Positions 26,423-35,480 of a stretch of DNA of 64,000 nucleotides are shown here, in pieces; position 1 is the first letter of the stretch; each line of letters starts with the position of its first letter. Source of the DNA: Amycolatopsis sp. GM8 (GTDB taxonomy: Bacteria; Actinomycetota; Actinomycetes; Mycobacteriales; Pseudonocardiaceae); contig NZ_JAJKFK010000002.1 of NCBI RefSeq assembly GCF_021653975.1, positions 310,001 to 374,000 on the forward strand, given 5' to 3'. The notes beneath the pieces are model-generated. The model saw only the letters and a program-made list of their open reading frames with translations. It had not been told where the DNA came from and ran no database searches. Position numbers and translations under genes: made by a program.

Positions 26423-27627
26423 TGTTTTCCTCCCTGTTCGTGACTGGTCACCACGAGCCGGGGTATCCGCTCGGGGGATTCTGGGGCAGGACCGTGGGCG
26501 CTGCCGTTCGTGCTCGCGCCTCGGTACACCGGCAACCGCAGGGTGAAGGTCGAACCGGTGCCCTGCATACTCCACAGCTTCACCTCGCCGCCGTGGTTGG
26601 CGGCGACGTGCTTGACGATCGCCAGGCCGAGCCCGGTGCCGCCGGTCGCGCGCGAGCGCGCCTTGTCCGCGCGGTAGAAGCGTTCGAAGACGCGCTGCTG
26701 GTCCTCTTCGGCGATACCGATCCCGCGGTCGGTCACCGAGATCTCGACGACGTCGTCCACCTGGCGCCTGCTGACCGAGACCGGGCTGCCGGCCGACGAG
26801 TAGGCGATCGCGTTCTCGAGCAGGTTGGACAGCGCGGTGACCAGCAGCGTCCGGTCGCCCTCGATGAGCAGACCGCTCGGCGCGTCCGCGGTGACCTGGA
26901 TGTCGGCCGACTCGGCGGAGAGTTTCGTGCGACCCAGCGCTTCCCGGACCACGGCGTCCACTTCGACCACGTTCAGATCGGGCAGCCGCTCGGCGCCCTG
27001 CAGCCGGGACAGCGCGATGAGCTCGGTGACGAGCGTGCCCAGCCGGGTCGACTCGTGCAGGATCTTGGTGCCGAACCGGCGCACCTCGTCTACGTCGTCG
27101 GCGGCGTCCAGCACGGCCTCGGTGAGCAGCGCGATCGCGCCCACCGGGGTCTTCAGCTCGTGGCTGACATTGGCGACGAAGTCGCGGCGGACCGCCTCCA
27201 GCCGGGCGGCCTCGGAGTGGTCGACCGCCTCGATGACGGTGAACCCGTCACCGAGCGGACGGACGTGCCCGACGACCGCTTCCGGCTGGCGGCCGCGGGC
27301 TTCCAGCGGCGACAGGTCCACCTCGAGGTCCTCGTCGGTCTCGACGACCTGCTCGGCGGCCTTGCGGGCGCGGGAGTCGGCCCGGTTGTCCCGGACCAGC
27401 CCGAGCACCTCGGCGCGGTTGTTGTGCAGCACCATGTCGCCGAAACGATTGAGGACGAGGACACCGTTGTTGGAGGAGCGCACCAGCCGGAGCAACAACT
27501 CCGCCACCGTCGGCCCGGTCGGGCGGGTGACCTCCCGGCGCCGCCGGGCCCGCGTGATCAGGGAACCAGCGACCGAGCCGACGAGCAGGCAGCCGACGGC
27601 CAGGGCGAGTGAAGCACTCACGCTCAC
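26419..27627 (-). CDS. senX3: sensor histidine kinase SenX3
   Basis: A 402-residue kinase with one or two N-terminal membrane helices (about 3-25), a PAS-like region (about 45-135), the phospho-acceptor His156 in NVSHELKTPVGAI, and a catalytic domain with the N box NLLENAIAY, DRGIGI and GGTGLGLAIVKHVA. It would phosphorylate RegX3; in mycobacteria and corynebacteria SenX3 responds to phosphate via the Pst/PhoU system. The extended C-terminus (about 370-402) is low complexity. Start GTG 27627 fits a leaderless transcript. Confidence 0.95.
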   Translation of the reverse strand: MSVSASLALAVGCLLVGSVAGSLITRARRRREVTRPTGPTVAELLLRLVRSSNNGVLVLNRFGDMVLHNNRAEVLGLVRDNRADSRARKAAEQVVETDEDLEVDLSPLEARGRQPEAVVGHVRPLGDGFTVIEAVDHSEAARLEAVRRDFVANVSHELKTPVGAIALLTEAVLDAADDVDEVRRFGTKILHESTRLGTLVTELIALSRLQGAERLPDLNVVEVDAVVREALGRTKLSAESADIQVTADAPSGLLIEGDRTLLVTALSNLLENAIAYSSAGSPVSVSRRQVDDVVEISVTDRGIGIAEEDQQRVFERFYRADKARSRATGGTGLGLAIVKHVAANHGGEVKLWSMQGTGSTFTLRLPVYRGASTNGSAHGPAPESPERIPRLVVTSHEQGGKQ

Positions 27628-27633
27628 GGCTGA

Positions 27634-27639
27634 ATCGTA
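27634..27639 (-). promoter_or_regulatory. -10 box for leaderless senX3 transcript
   Basis: The minus strand reads TACGAT followed by exactly six bases and then the senX3 GTG, so transcription would begin at the start codon. No good -35 is visible. The -10 match (TAnnnT) and the spacing are what I see; transcription start is inferred. Confidence 0.5.
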
Positions 27640-27768
27640 AGCATGAAGATGTCCATTTGACCTAGTCTTGACGGGCTTGTCGTGACGCCTGCGACACCTT
27701 CACGGAAACTGTTGGCCGCTGGTTAAGGACTCGTTCACGTGCCCGCCGCTGGACCGTGACACCACCGT

Positions 27769-28620
27769 TCACCGGATCGGGTCGAGTTGCCCAAGCTCCT
27801 CTTCGGACAGTCGCAGCCCGCTGACCGCGATGTTCTCCTCCAGATGGGCCGGATTCCCGGTTCCCGGAATGGCGAGCACGTGCTTCCCCTGGTGCAAGGT
27901 CCAGACCAACCGAATTTGCGCGGCGGTAACCCCGTGGGCGTCGGCGACGGCCTGCACGGCGTCGCTTTCGTGCCCGTGCGCCACGGCGAAGAACGGCACG
28001 AACGCAACCCCGCGTTCACCGCACAGCCGCAGCAGTTCGTCGTCCTCGCGGCGGGCGCCGAGACCGTACTGGTTCTGCACGCACACGACGGGCGCGATCG
28101 CCTGTGCCTCGTCGAGATGCTCCGGGGACACATTCGAAATCCCCAAATGCCGGATGAGTCCCTTCTCGCGAAGATCGGCCAGCGCCCCGAAATCCTCGGC
28201 GAGCGAACCGGAGCCGCGGTCGAGTCCCTCCCCGATCCGGAGGTTGACCACGTCGAGGTGCTCGCGGCCGAGCTGGCGCAGGTTCTCCTCGACCTGCCCG
28301 CGCAGCTGGTCCGGGCGAGCACGCACCCATTCGCCCGACGGGTCGCGGCCGGGGCCGACCTTTGTGGTGATCACCAGGTCGTCGGAGTACGGGCGCAGCG
28401 CGGTGTTGATCAGCTCGTTGGACGAGAGCAGGGGCGTGAAGTAGAAGGCGGCCGTGTCGATGTGGTTCACGCCGAGTTCGACGGCGCGGCGCAGCACCGC
28501 GATGGCGCTGTCCCGGTCGGTCGTCGGCAGCCGCATGGCACCGAAGCCCATCCGGTTCACGGTGAGGTCGCCCAGCTGCCAGGTGCCCGCCACGGTGGCG
28601 GTGATCGTTTCTGTCGTCAT
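27769..28620 (-). CDS. aldo/keto reductase
   Basis: A 283-residue NADPH-dependent oxidoreductase of the aldo/keto reductase fold. Catalytic residues appear in HIDTAAFYF (Asp, Tyr) and VITTKVGPG (Lys); the position usually occupied by His is NLRIG here. C-terminal cofactor motif HVLAIPGTGNPAHLEENI. Substrate is unknown. ATG 28620 is 66 bases from a divergent transcriptional regulator, which probably controls it. Confidence 0.9.
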   Translation of the reverse strand: MTTETITATVAGTWQLGDLTVNRMGFGAMRLPTTDRDSAIAVLRRAVELGVNHIDTAAFYFTPLLSSNELINTALRPYSDDLVITTKVGPGRDPSGEWVRARPDQLRGQVEENLRQLGREHLDVVNLRIGEGLDRGSGSLAEDFGALADLREKGLIRHLGISNVSPEHLDEAQAIAPVVCVQNQYGLGARREDDELLRLCGERGVAFVPFFAVAHGHESDAVQAVADAHGVTAAQIRLVWTLHQGKHVLAIPGTGNPAHLEENIAVSGLRLSEEELGQLDPIR

Positions 28621-28686
28621 GTGTCCAGCCTGCTGCCGCGGTCCGCACCGCGCCCGTGGTTGGCAGCTTGCTGCCACACTGGAGGT

Positions 28687-29328
28687 ATGGAGATCGTCGG
28701 GGACGTCCCCGTGGTGCGTGGCGAGGCCGAGTTGTTCGCGCGCACCGGGCATCTGTTCGCGCAGGCGACGTCGGTCGCGTGCGCGGCGCACGACATGCAC
28801 ACCTGGGCGGTTTCGCAGCAGCACGTCGTCCATCCGCAGGATGTCCGCGAGCGGCACGTGCGGAAGCTGTACCGGCCGGGTGTGCTCCTCGACGCCCCAC
28901 AGGTGGGGCACCTGCACGAGCTGAAGCGACTCGGCGCGAAGATCCGCATCACGCCCGAGGAGATCAACGAGACGATCATCCTCGACCACCGGGTCGCGAT
29001 CCTGGCCGGTGATCTTTCCCAGGGCGAGCGCAGCTACAGCGTGATCACGCGCCCCGAGGTCGTGCAGAGCGTGACCTCGCTGTTCAACGTGGCCTGGCGC
29101 GCCGCGACCGACGTCGAGGTGTTCGAGATGCGGTTCGCCGAGGTGCGGGCGCTGGCACCGCAGATCCTCGACGTGCTCGCCTCCGGCTGCAAGGACGAGA
29201 CCGCGGCCCGGACGCTGGGCCTCGGCCTGCGCACGTACCGGCGCCGCGTGGCCGAGCTGATGTCGGCGCTGGGCGCCACGTCCCGGTTCCAGGCGGGCGC
29301 CCGGGCGCGCGAACTCGGCCTGGTCTGA
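28687..29328 (+). CDS. transcriptional regulator with LuxR-type HTH
   Basis: A 213-residue protein. The C-terminal about 60 residues are a LuxR-like helix-turn-helix (ILDVLASGCKDETAARTLGLGLRTYRRRVAELMSALGATSRFQAGARARELGL). The N-terminal part (about 1-145) resembles the phospholipase-D-like sensory domain of TrmB-type/LuxR regulators, ligand unknown. GGAGG abuts ATG 28687 too closely for a normal ribosome site, so a GTG at 28711 or 28714 might be the true start. Divergent from the aldo/keto reductase. Confidence 0.82.
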   Translation: MEIVGDVPVVRGEAELFARTGHLFAQATSVACAAHDMHTWAVSQQHVVHPQDVRERHVRKLYRPGVLLDAPQVGHLHELKRLGAKIRITPEEINETIILDHRVAILAGDLSQGERSYSVITRPEVVQSVTSLFNVAWRAATDVEVFEMRFAEVRALAPQILDVLASGCKDETAARTLGLGLRTYRRRVAELMSALGATSRFQAGARARELGLV

Positions 29329-29334
29329 CCCCGG

Positions 29335-29391
29335 CGAGTCCGACGCTCAGGCCCGCGAGTCCGACGCTCACGACGCCGAGTCCGACGTTCA
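29335..29391. repeat. three 21-base tandem repeats at the gpmA stop
   Basis: CGAGTCCGACGCTCA at 29335-29349 and 29356-29370, and CGAGTCCGACGTTCA at 29377-29391, exactly 21 bases apart. On the minus strand each unit begins with TGA and the third unit's TGA is the gpmA stop codon, so the units act as in-frame back-up stops. It lies between the convergent regulator gene and gpmA. Confidence 0.85.
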
Positions 29392-30129
29392 GCGGCCCTG
29401 GTTGGCGACCGCCGCGGCGGCTTCCTTCGCCGCGTCCGGGTCGAGGTACTCGCCGCCGGCGGTGACCGGCTTCAGGTCCTCGGTGAGGTCGTAGCGCAGC
29501 GGGATCCCGGTCGGGATGTTGAGCTCCGCGATGGCCTCGTCGGAGATCCCGTCGAGGTGCTTGACCAGGGCCCGCAACGAGTTGCCGTGCGCGGCGACCA
29601 GCACGTTCTTGCCCGCGCGCAGGTCCGGCACGATGGCCGACTCCCAGTACGGCAGCAGCCGGGCCACGACGTCCTTGAGGCATTCGGACAGCGGCGCGTC
29701 CGCGTCGTAGCGGGGGTCGGTGTCCTGGCTGAACTCGCTGCCGCGCTCGATCGGGGGCGGCGGCACGTCGTAGGAGCGGCGCCACAGCATGAACTGCTCG
29801 TCGCCGAACTCGTCACGCACCTGCTTCTTGTTCTTGCCCTGCAGCGCGCCGTAGTGCCGCTCGTTGAGCCGCCAGTCGCGGCGGACGCCGATCCAGTGCC
29901 GGTCGGCGACGTCGAGCGCGATGTTGGCGGTCGAGATCGCGCGGCGCAGGAGGGAGGTGTGCACGACGTCGGGCAGCAGGCCGTTCTGGGCCAGCAGCTC
30001 GCCGCCCTTGCGGGCCTCGGCCTGCCCCGTCTCGGACAGGGGCACATCGACCCAGCCGGTGAACAGGTTCTCCGCGTTCCAGGTGCTCTGCCCGTGCCGG
30101 AGCAGCACCAACGTCCCTAGTTCGGCCAT
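29389..30129 (-). CDS. gpmA: 2,3-bisphosphoglycerate-dependent phosphoglycerate mutase
   Basis: Interconverts 3- and 2-phosphoglycerate in glycolysis. The 246-residue protein has the phosphohistidine motif [20 protein letters not shown], the [12 protein letters not shown] segment and the second histidine in [15 protein letters not shown]. Length is normal. Start ATG 30129. Its 3' end is within the 21-base repeats. In mycobacteria gpm1 is likewise beside senX3-regX3. Confidence 0.97.
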   Translation of the reverse strand: MAELGTLVLLRHGQSTWNAENLFTGWVDVPLSETGQAEARKGGELLAQNGLLPDVVHTSLLRRAISTANIALDVADRHWIGVRRDWRLNERHYGALQGKNKKQVRDEFGDEQFMLWRRSYDVPPPPIERGSEFSQDTDPRYDADAPLSECLKDVVARLLPYWESAIVPDLRAGKNVLVAAHGNSLRALVKHLDGISDEAIAELNIPTGIPLRYDLTEDLKPVTAGGEYLDPDAAKEAAAAVANQGR

Positions 30130-30319
30130 GGCGCCAAGCCTGCCAGACCATCAGCTGGGTGAGTACGACGGGCCGCGCCATGGTGCGCTCTACACACAGT
30201 GCGTTACCCCGGGGTAACAGAATCGACCAGGCGGCCCGAAGGCCCTGCAGAACCACGCGGAAAGTGACACTCACTGCGTACTGTTAACACGCGTTATGAA
30301 TTTCACTCGAATGGAGTAT

Positions 30320-30341
30320 CCAGTAGTCTTGTGATTACTGG
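30320..30341. promoter_or_regulatory. 22-base imperfect palindrome (possible operator)
   Basis: CCAGTAGTC and GATTACTGG around TTGT, eight of nine positions paired. It lies in the AT-richest part of the gap, about 190 bases upstream of gpmA. Could be an operator or a hairpin; no known consensus matched from memory. Confidence 0.4.
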
Positions 30342-30509
30342 TCGATATCTGACAAGTTGACTACGTCCCGCACCGCTGGATTCCACGCACTCCCCAGCGG
30401 CAGCGGGGTACGACCGCAGCTCGTCTCCCCCCTGCCGAGCTGCGGCCCCGCCGGCCCCGTTGGCACTCCCCCTCGCCACCGGGTCCACAGCGGCGGGAGC
30501 GTCAGCGGG

Positions 30510-30658
30510 GCGGCTTGAGTTCGCGACTCCCCCTCCCTCAAGCCGCTCCGCCTCCGCCGCAGCGTGCTCGCGGGGCTCGCTCGCTGCTTGTCGGCGGTCG
30601 CTCTTTTCTTCTGGGGGTCGAACCCCCAGACCCCCGCCAGGAGGGCTGCGCCCCCTGG
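30510..30658. repeat. cluster of four GC-rich hairpins
   Basis: Inverted repeats at 30510-30546 (GCGGCTTGAG/CTCAAGCCGC), 30559-30587 (GCAGCG/CGCTGC), 30611-30629 (CTGGGGGT-CGA-ACCCCCAG) and 30637-30658 (CCAGGAGGGC/GCCCCCTGG). The last two resemble a repeated extragenic palindrome that I associate with Amycolatopsis-type genomes. It lies beyond the 3' end of the DUF4349 gene and may also serve as its terminator. Confidence 0.6.
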
Positions 30659-30679
30659 ACCCCCATCGTGGTGGGCGCG

Positions 30680-31516
30680 TTAGGTGGTTTGGTGCGGGGT
30701 GCGGGTGCGTCGCCGCCAGAGCCAGATCAAAGCGGTGAGTGGGATTCCCAGGATTAGCAGGAACGGTAGGGCTGCGCCTAGGACGTGGAGGGAGGCGGCG
30801 CCGAAGGTTTGGAAGCCGTTCCAGCCTGTGGTTAGGCCTGTGAGGAAGCCGGGGTCCTGGGGTGTTAGCGGTGGGGCTGGTGTCGGGGTCACGGTGAGGG
30901 TGAGGGTGGCCAGGGTGACGGTGGTGGTTAGGGATTTCTGGCGGGCTTGGAGGGACTCTAGGTCGGACTCGCGGGTCGTTAGCTGGGACTCGATGCTGGT
31001 GATGTCGCTCAGGCTGGTGGCTCGGTCGAGTAGGGCGCGTACTCGGTCGACGCTCCGGCGGGCGGTTTCCAGGCGGGACTCGACGTCTACGACCTGGTCG
31101 GTCACGTCCGCCGCCGATTGCTGGGTGCTGGTGACCTGCCCGAGCTTCGACAGCCGGGCGAGTACGTCGTCCAGTGAGTCGCTCGGCACAGCCAGTGTGA
31201 GCGTTGCTGACCTGGGGTCTGTTTGTTCCGAGCCTGAGTAGCCGCCCGCGGTGACGGCGATCTGCCGGGCTTGTGCGGCCGCCCCGCCGACATCGGGCGC
31301 TGTCATGGCCAGTTGCGCCGTGCGCGCCAGTTGCCGGGCCTGGCCTGCAGTGCCGGGCGCCGTGGCTGTTGCGGGCGCGGCCTTGGCCGCAGCGCCATGT
31401 TCGGGTTGTGGGGCGCGGCCCACGGCGGCCATGTCACCGGCCGAGTTGCCGGTACAGCCGCTCGCCAGCGTGAGCACCGCCAGCCCGGCCAGCAGCAGCC
31501 CTGTTCTCGTTCTCAT
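30680..31516 (-). CDS. DUF4349 lipoprotein with C-terminal membrane helix
   Basis: A 278-residue protein with a lipoprotein signal peptide (lipobox LASGC, Cys21), a DUF4349 domain (about 60-215: TLTLAVPSDSLDDVLARLSKLG, coiled-coil region VESRLETARRSVDRVRALL and LTTRESDLESLQARQKSL) and a membrane helix near the C-terminus (about 245-268) with a basic cytoplasmic tail. Function of the family is unknown; it is likely envelope-associated. The 3' half uses at least nine CTA leucine codons, rare in the flanking genes. Start ATG 31516. Confidence 0.85.
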   Translation of the reverse strand: MRTRTGLLLAGLAVLTLASGCTGNSAGDMAAVGRAPQPEHGAAAKAAPATATAPGTAGQARQLARTAQLAMTAPDVGGAAAQARQIAVTAGGYSGSEQTDPRSATLTLAVPSDSLDDVLARLSKLGQVTSTQQSAADVTDQVVDVESRLETARRSVDRVRALLDRATSLSDITSIESQLTTRESDLESLQARQKSLTTTVTLATLTLTVTPTPAPPLTPQDPGFLTGLTTGWNGFQTFGAASLHVLGAALPFLLILGIPLTALIWLWRRRTRTPHQTT

Positions 31517-31581
31517 CCTCGTCTCCCTCCGGTCGCGGCGGGAAGACGGGCGACCGGATCAGACCGGTTGCACGCGGGAGA

Positions 31582-32097
31582 TCACGAATCGGTCAGGGAG
31601 CCGGGTTCGTGTGGCTGCTCCGGCTCCACCAGGTGCTTGAACGCCTGCAGGTTCGCCAGGGACTCGCCGCGGGACACCCGCCAGTCCCATTCGCGCTTGA
31701 TCGACGACGCGAAGCCGAGCTCCAGGATGACGTTGAAATCACCGTCCGCGGCCTCCAGCACCTGGCCCAGCAGCTTGTCCAACTCCTCCTCGGACACGGT
31801 GTTCAGACCGAGCTTGCCGACCAGATAGATGTCGCCGAGAGCGTCCACCGTGTAGTGCACGCCGTAGAGCTTCGCGTTGCGGCGCAACAGGAATCGGTAG
31901 ACCTCTTCGTGCGCCTCGTCGGGGCGGCGGCAGACGAAGGCCTCCACCGCGAAGGCGTGTTCCCGCACGATCAACCAGCAGTTCGTCTGCAGCTTCTTCG
32001 TGCCGGGCAGCGTGACGAAGTACCGGCCCTCGGCCTTACGGTCGTACTTCAGCTCCGCTTTGTCCAAAGTGGACTGGACTACCTCGTCGACGCTCAA
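31582..32097 (-). CDS. YbjN domain-containing protein
   Basis: A 171-residue YbjN-type protein, a fold similar to type III secretion chaperones; the cellular role is unsettled. Visible family features: [33 protein letters not shown] and [23 protein letters not shown] 32097 overlaps the mshA stop (TTGA) and has GGAGG upstream within mshA, so translation is coupled. The mshA-YbjN order is conserved in mycobacteria. Confidence 0.88.
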   Translation of the reverse strand: MSVDEVVQSTLDKAELKYDRKAEGRYFVTLPGTKKLQTNCWLIVREHAFAVEAFVCRRPDEAHEEVYRFLLRRNAKLYGVHYTVDALGDIYLVGKLGLNTVSEEELDKLLGQVLEAADGDFNVILELGFASSIKREWDWRVSRGESLANLQAFKHLVEPEQPHEPGSLTDS

Positions 32098-33404
32098 ACC
32101 GCGACCTCCGCCCGTAGTGCGTTCCGGAACGAGTGGAAAGCAGCAGCGTAGGTGTCGAGCAGCGCGCCGGTCGTGCGCTCCCAGGAGAACCGCCGCGCGT
32201 GGTGCACGGCGTTGCCGGCGAGCTCGGCCCGCCGGTCCGGCCGCAGCGCCACGCTCGCGAGCGCGCCGGCCCAGTCCTCCGCCGAGTGCGACGGCACCAG
32301 CAGCCCGGACACGCCGTGCGCCACCGCCACCGGGAGCCCGCCGACCTCGGCCGCGACCACCGGCGTGCCGCAGGCCTGTGCCTCCAGCGCGACCAGCCCG
32401 AACGACTCGTTGTAGCTGGGCACCGCCACCACATCCGCGGCGCGGTACACCTCGGCGAGCATCTCGCCCGCCTGCGGCGGCAGGAACCGGGTCTGCTCCT
32501 GGATGCCCAGCGTGACGGCCAGCTCGCGCAGGGCCTGCGGCTGTTCGAGCCCGGTGCCCGACGGTCCGCCGACGACCAGTACGACGAGCCGGTCCCGCAG
32601 CTCCGGACGTCGTTCGAGCAGTTGCGCCGCGGCACGCAGCAACACGTCCGGCGCCTTGAGCGGCTGGATGCGCCCGGCGAACGCGAGCACGATCGCGTCC
32701 CGCGGCAGGCCCAGCGTCGCGCGCGCGGCGGCCTGCGAACCCGGGGTGAACCGCTCCAGGTCGACACCCGGTTCGACGGTGTGCACCGCGTGCGGATCGG
32801 CGTCGTACAGGCCGACCAGCTGCCGCGCCTCCACGGGCGTGTTCGCGATCAGGCAGTCCGCCTCGGCGACCACCTGCTCCTCGCCGAACACGCGGGTCCG
32901 CGGCTCGGGCTTGTCACCGTCGGCGAGCGCGGCGTTCTTGACCTTGGCCAGGGTGTGCGCGGTGTGCACGAGCGGCACGCCCCATCGGTCCCGGGCAAGC
33001 CAGCCGACCTGGCCGGACAGCCAGTAGTGCGAGTGGATCACGTCGTAATAGCCGGGCTCGTGGAACGCCTCGGCGCGCAGCACACCCGACGTGAACGCGC
33101 ACAGCTGGCCGGGCAGCTCGTCCCGGCCGAGCGGCTCGAACGGGCCGGCCGGGATGTGCCGCACCAGCACGCCGGGTGCCAGCTCGGCCACCGGCGGCTG
33201 CTCCGACGACGTCGCCCTGGTGAACACCTCCACGGCGATCCCGAGCCGCGCCATCTCTCTGGCGGTATGCGTGATGTAGACGTTCATCCCGCCGGCGTCA
33301 CCCGTTCCGGGCTGTTCCATCGGTGAGGTGTGCACGGACAGCACCGCGACCCTGCGCGGCCAAATCGTCGAGGCTGGTCGAGATCCGCGCAGCAAGCTCG
33401 TCAC
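32094..33404 (-). CDS. mshA: D-inositol-3-phosphate glycosyltransferase (mycothiol step 1)
   Basis: Transfers N-acetylglucosamine from UDP-GlcNAc to inositol-3-phosphate, starting mycothiol synthesis. The 436-residue GT4-type protein has [48 protein letters not shown] and the C-terminal [20 protein letters not shown] motif with its two glutamates. GTG start 33404. The MDMPI-family gene at 39987 is a potential mycothiol user. Confidence 0.95.
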   Translation of the reverse strand: MTSLLRGSRPASTIWPRRVAVLSVHTSPMEQPGTGDAGGMNVYITHTAREMARLGIAVEVFTRATSSEQPPVAELAPGVLVRHIPAGPFEPLGRDELPGQLCAFTSGVLRAEAFHEPGYYDVIHSHYWLSGQVGWLARDRWGVPLVHTAHTLAKVKNAALADGDKPEPRTRVFGEEQVVAEADCLIANTPVEARQLVGLYDADPHAVHTVEPGVDLERFTPGSQAAARATLGLPRDAIVLAFAGRIQPLKAPDVLLRAAAQLLERRPELRDRLVVLVVGGPSGTGLEQPQALRELAVTLGIQEQTRFLPPQAGEMLAEVYRAADVVAVPSYNESFGLVALEAQACGTPVVAAEVGGLPVAVAHGVSGLLVPSHSAEDWAGALASVALRPDRRAELAGNAVHHARRFSWERTTGALLDTYAAAFHSFRNALRAEVAV

Positions 33405-33486
33405 CCTGGTTCACTCCCATGTGTGTCGTCGGCCCCTCATCGCAACGTCCGAGGGGTCCCGACATCTTCCCGATGGGGCACGAGAG

Positions 33487-34650
33487 CTACAGCGCGGACT
33501 TCCCGCGCCACGCCGACCAGGAGACCAGCCAGTCCATCACGTCCGAGTTGACCGGACCACCGAGGCGCGAGCCGGTGATCTCCACCGGGTCGCCGATCAG
33601 GGCCGAGTCGAAGTAGTTCTTCGCGTCGGCCGCGAGCAGGTTGACGCAGCCATGGGAGTTGTTGGTGTGGCCGATCGCGGCCGCGTTGTCCTGGTTCTCG
33701 TGGATGTACTCGCCGTGGTTGGAGATCCGGCAGGCCCACTTCTTGTTGACGTTCGTGTAGCCGTACCGGGCGTTGTCGAAGATCGCGGCCGGCTCCCTGG
33801 TCATCACGATGAAGGTGCCGTTGGGCGTGTTCCGGTTCACATCGGAGTCCAGCCCGTTGCTGCACGGGTAGCTTTTGACCTTCGCCCCGCCGCGGTAGAC
33901 GTTCATCACATGGTCGGGGGTGTTGATCTTGACCACCTGGTTGCGCCCGATCTTGAACTTCGTGGTCACGTCGGCGCGCGCGTAGGCGCCGCCGCCGAGG
34001 TCGATGCCGTACAGCTTCGCGGCGGCGTTGATGGTGATGTTCGCCGGCCAGTACTCCTTCGGCCGGAAGTCCACCTGCCGGTCCGAGAGCCACCCCCAGG
34101 AGCCCTCGACCTGCTGGCCGGTGTCGAGCGTGAGCGCCTTCTCGATCTCGGCCTTGTTCGACACGTCGGCGGAGAACTTGACGCTGACCGGCATCGCGAC
34201 GCCGACCTGCGCGTTGTCGGCCGGGTTGATGGTGACCCGGATCTGCTGCTTCGGGTTCAGCGTCGTGAAACTGCCGGCGAGCTGCGCGGGCTTGTTGTCG
34301 GTGCCGGTCGCCGACGCGGTGTACGTGTACGTCTTGCCGTAGCCGAGGGTCTCGCCACTGGTCCAGACCGTGCGGTCGGCGTTGAACGAACCCTCGACCG
34401 CCTCGCCGTCGGCGTTGGTGAGCTTGACGTCGGCCAGCGCGCCGTCAGCCACGCGCACCGTGACCGGGCCGCGTACCGGGACGTCCTTGGCGTCGACCGC
34501 GGGCTGCGCGGTGAGCTTCGCCACCGGTCCGCTCTCGGCCTGCTGCCCGCCGCCGGGAACGGGGCTGTCGTTCCCGCCGCCGGTGCACGCCGCGACGACC
34601 ACCCCCGTGCCCGCGACCAGCGCGGCTCTGACCACTGTGCGCCTGTCCAC
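33487..34650 (-). CDS. L,D-transpeptidase lipoprotein, Ig-like plus YkuD domains
   Basis: Predicted to form 3-3 cross-links in peptidoglycan. The 387-residue protein has a lipoprotein signal (VVVAAC, Cys22), two Ig-like domains (about 40-135 and 136-245) and a YkuD catalytic domain (about 245-375) with the motif HTNNSHGCVNLL containing catalytic cysteine. This layout matches mycobacterial Ldt enzymes such as LprQ/LdtMt5. GTG start 34650. Located on the outer face of the membrane. Confidence 0.92.
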   Translation of the reverse strand: MDRRTVVRAALVAGTGVVVAACTGGGNDSPVPGGGQQAESGPVAKLTAQPAVDAKDVPVRGPVTVRVADGALADVKLTNADGEAVEGSFNADRTVWTSGETLGYGKTYTYTASATGTDNKPAQLAGSFTTLNPKQQIRVTINPADNAQVGVAMPVSVKFSADVSNKAEIEKALTLDTGQQVEGSWGWLSDRQVDFRPKEYWPANITINAAAKLYGIDLGGGAYARADVTTKFKIGRNQVVKINTPDHVMNVYRGGAKVKSYPCSNGLDSDVNRNTPNGTFIVMTREPAAIFDNARYGYTNVNKKWACRISNHGEYIHENQDNAAAIGHTNNSHGCVNLLAADAKNYFDSALIGDPVEITGSRLGGPVNSDVMDWLVSWSAWRGKSAL

Positions 34651-34745
34651 GTACTTTCCCCTCCCCTGTCCAGGTCCTTCCAGGTGTCAACGCCTACCGG
34701 TCGCCCCGCGTTATCCGGCCTTCCCCCGCTGGGAGTATGGGCGGC

Positions 34746-35480
34746 ATGAGCGAACGAACCGCAGTGATCACCGGAGCCAGTGCGGGAATCGGTGAGGCCA
34801 CCGCCCGCGCCCTGGCCGAAGCCGGGTTCCACGTCGTGCTCGGCGCCCGCCGCCTCGACCGCCTCGAGAACGTGGCCGCGGAGCTGGCCGGTACCGCGTT
34901 TCCGCTGGACGTCACCGACCCCACCTCGGTTGCCGCTTTTGTCCAGCGGGTCCCAGAATGCCACGTCCTGGTCAATAACGCGGGCGGAGCGCGCGGTCTC
35001 GAACGGGTCGTCGATGCGGACGAGGACAACTGGCGGTGGATGTGGGAGACCAACGTGCTGGGCACCCTGCGGATGACGAAAGCGTTGCTACCCAAGCTGA
35101 TCGCGTCCGGTGACGGACACGTGATCACGGTGACGTCGATCGCCGGGCACGAGGTGTACGACGGAGGCTCGGGCTACACGTCGGCGAAGCACGCTCAGGC
35201 CGCGCTGCACGAGACGCTGCGCTCGGAGCATCTCGGCGAGCCGGTGCGGATCACGGAAATCATTCCGGGCATGGTCGAGACCGACTTCTCGATGAACCGC
35301 TTCGACGGCGACACCACCCGCGCCGCGAATGTCTACCGTGGACTGACGCCGCTCACCGCGCAGGACGTCGCCGAGGTGATCGCCTTCGCCGCGACCCGGC
35401 CGTCGCACGTGAACCTGGACTCGATCGTGTTGAAGCCGAGGGCGCAGCTGAACGGGTCGAGGTACGACCGGTCAGAGTGA
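34746..35480 (+). CDS. short-chain dehydrogenase, YdfG-like
   Basis: A 244-residue classic SDR, probably an NADP-dependent hydroxyacid dehydrogenase. Motifs: VITGASAGIGEATARALAE, VLVNNAG, catalytic serine in TSIAGHEVY and YTSAKHAQ (YxxxK). I chose ATG 34746 over ATG 34737 because the ribosome site GGGAG is ten bases upstream of the former and touches the latter. Its last nine bases overlap murB on the other strand. Confidence 0.9.
   Translation: MSERTAVITGASAGIGEATARALAEAGFHVVLGARRLDRLENVAAELAGTAFPLDVTDPTSVAAFVQRVPECHVLVNNAGGARGLERVVDADEDNWRWMWETNVLGTLRMTKALLPKLIASGDGHVITVTSIAGHEVYDGGSGYTSAKHAQAALHETLRSEHLGEPVRITEIIPGMVETDFSMNRFDGDTTRAANVYRGLTPLTAQDVAEVIAFAATRPSHVNLDSIVLKPRAQLNGSRYDRSE

Larger units (their letters stand above)
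30130..30679. other. 550-base gene-free region upstream of gpmA
   Basis: The first 230 bases are relatively AT-rich, hold the gpmA upstream region and a 22-base imperfect palindrome. From about 30500 the sequence becomes a chain of GC-rich hairpins. Reading frames here have no recognisable protein and look like composition artefacts. A small RNA is possible but I have no direct evidence. Confidence 0.5.
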
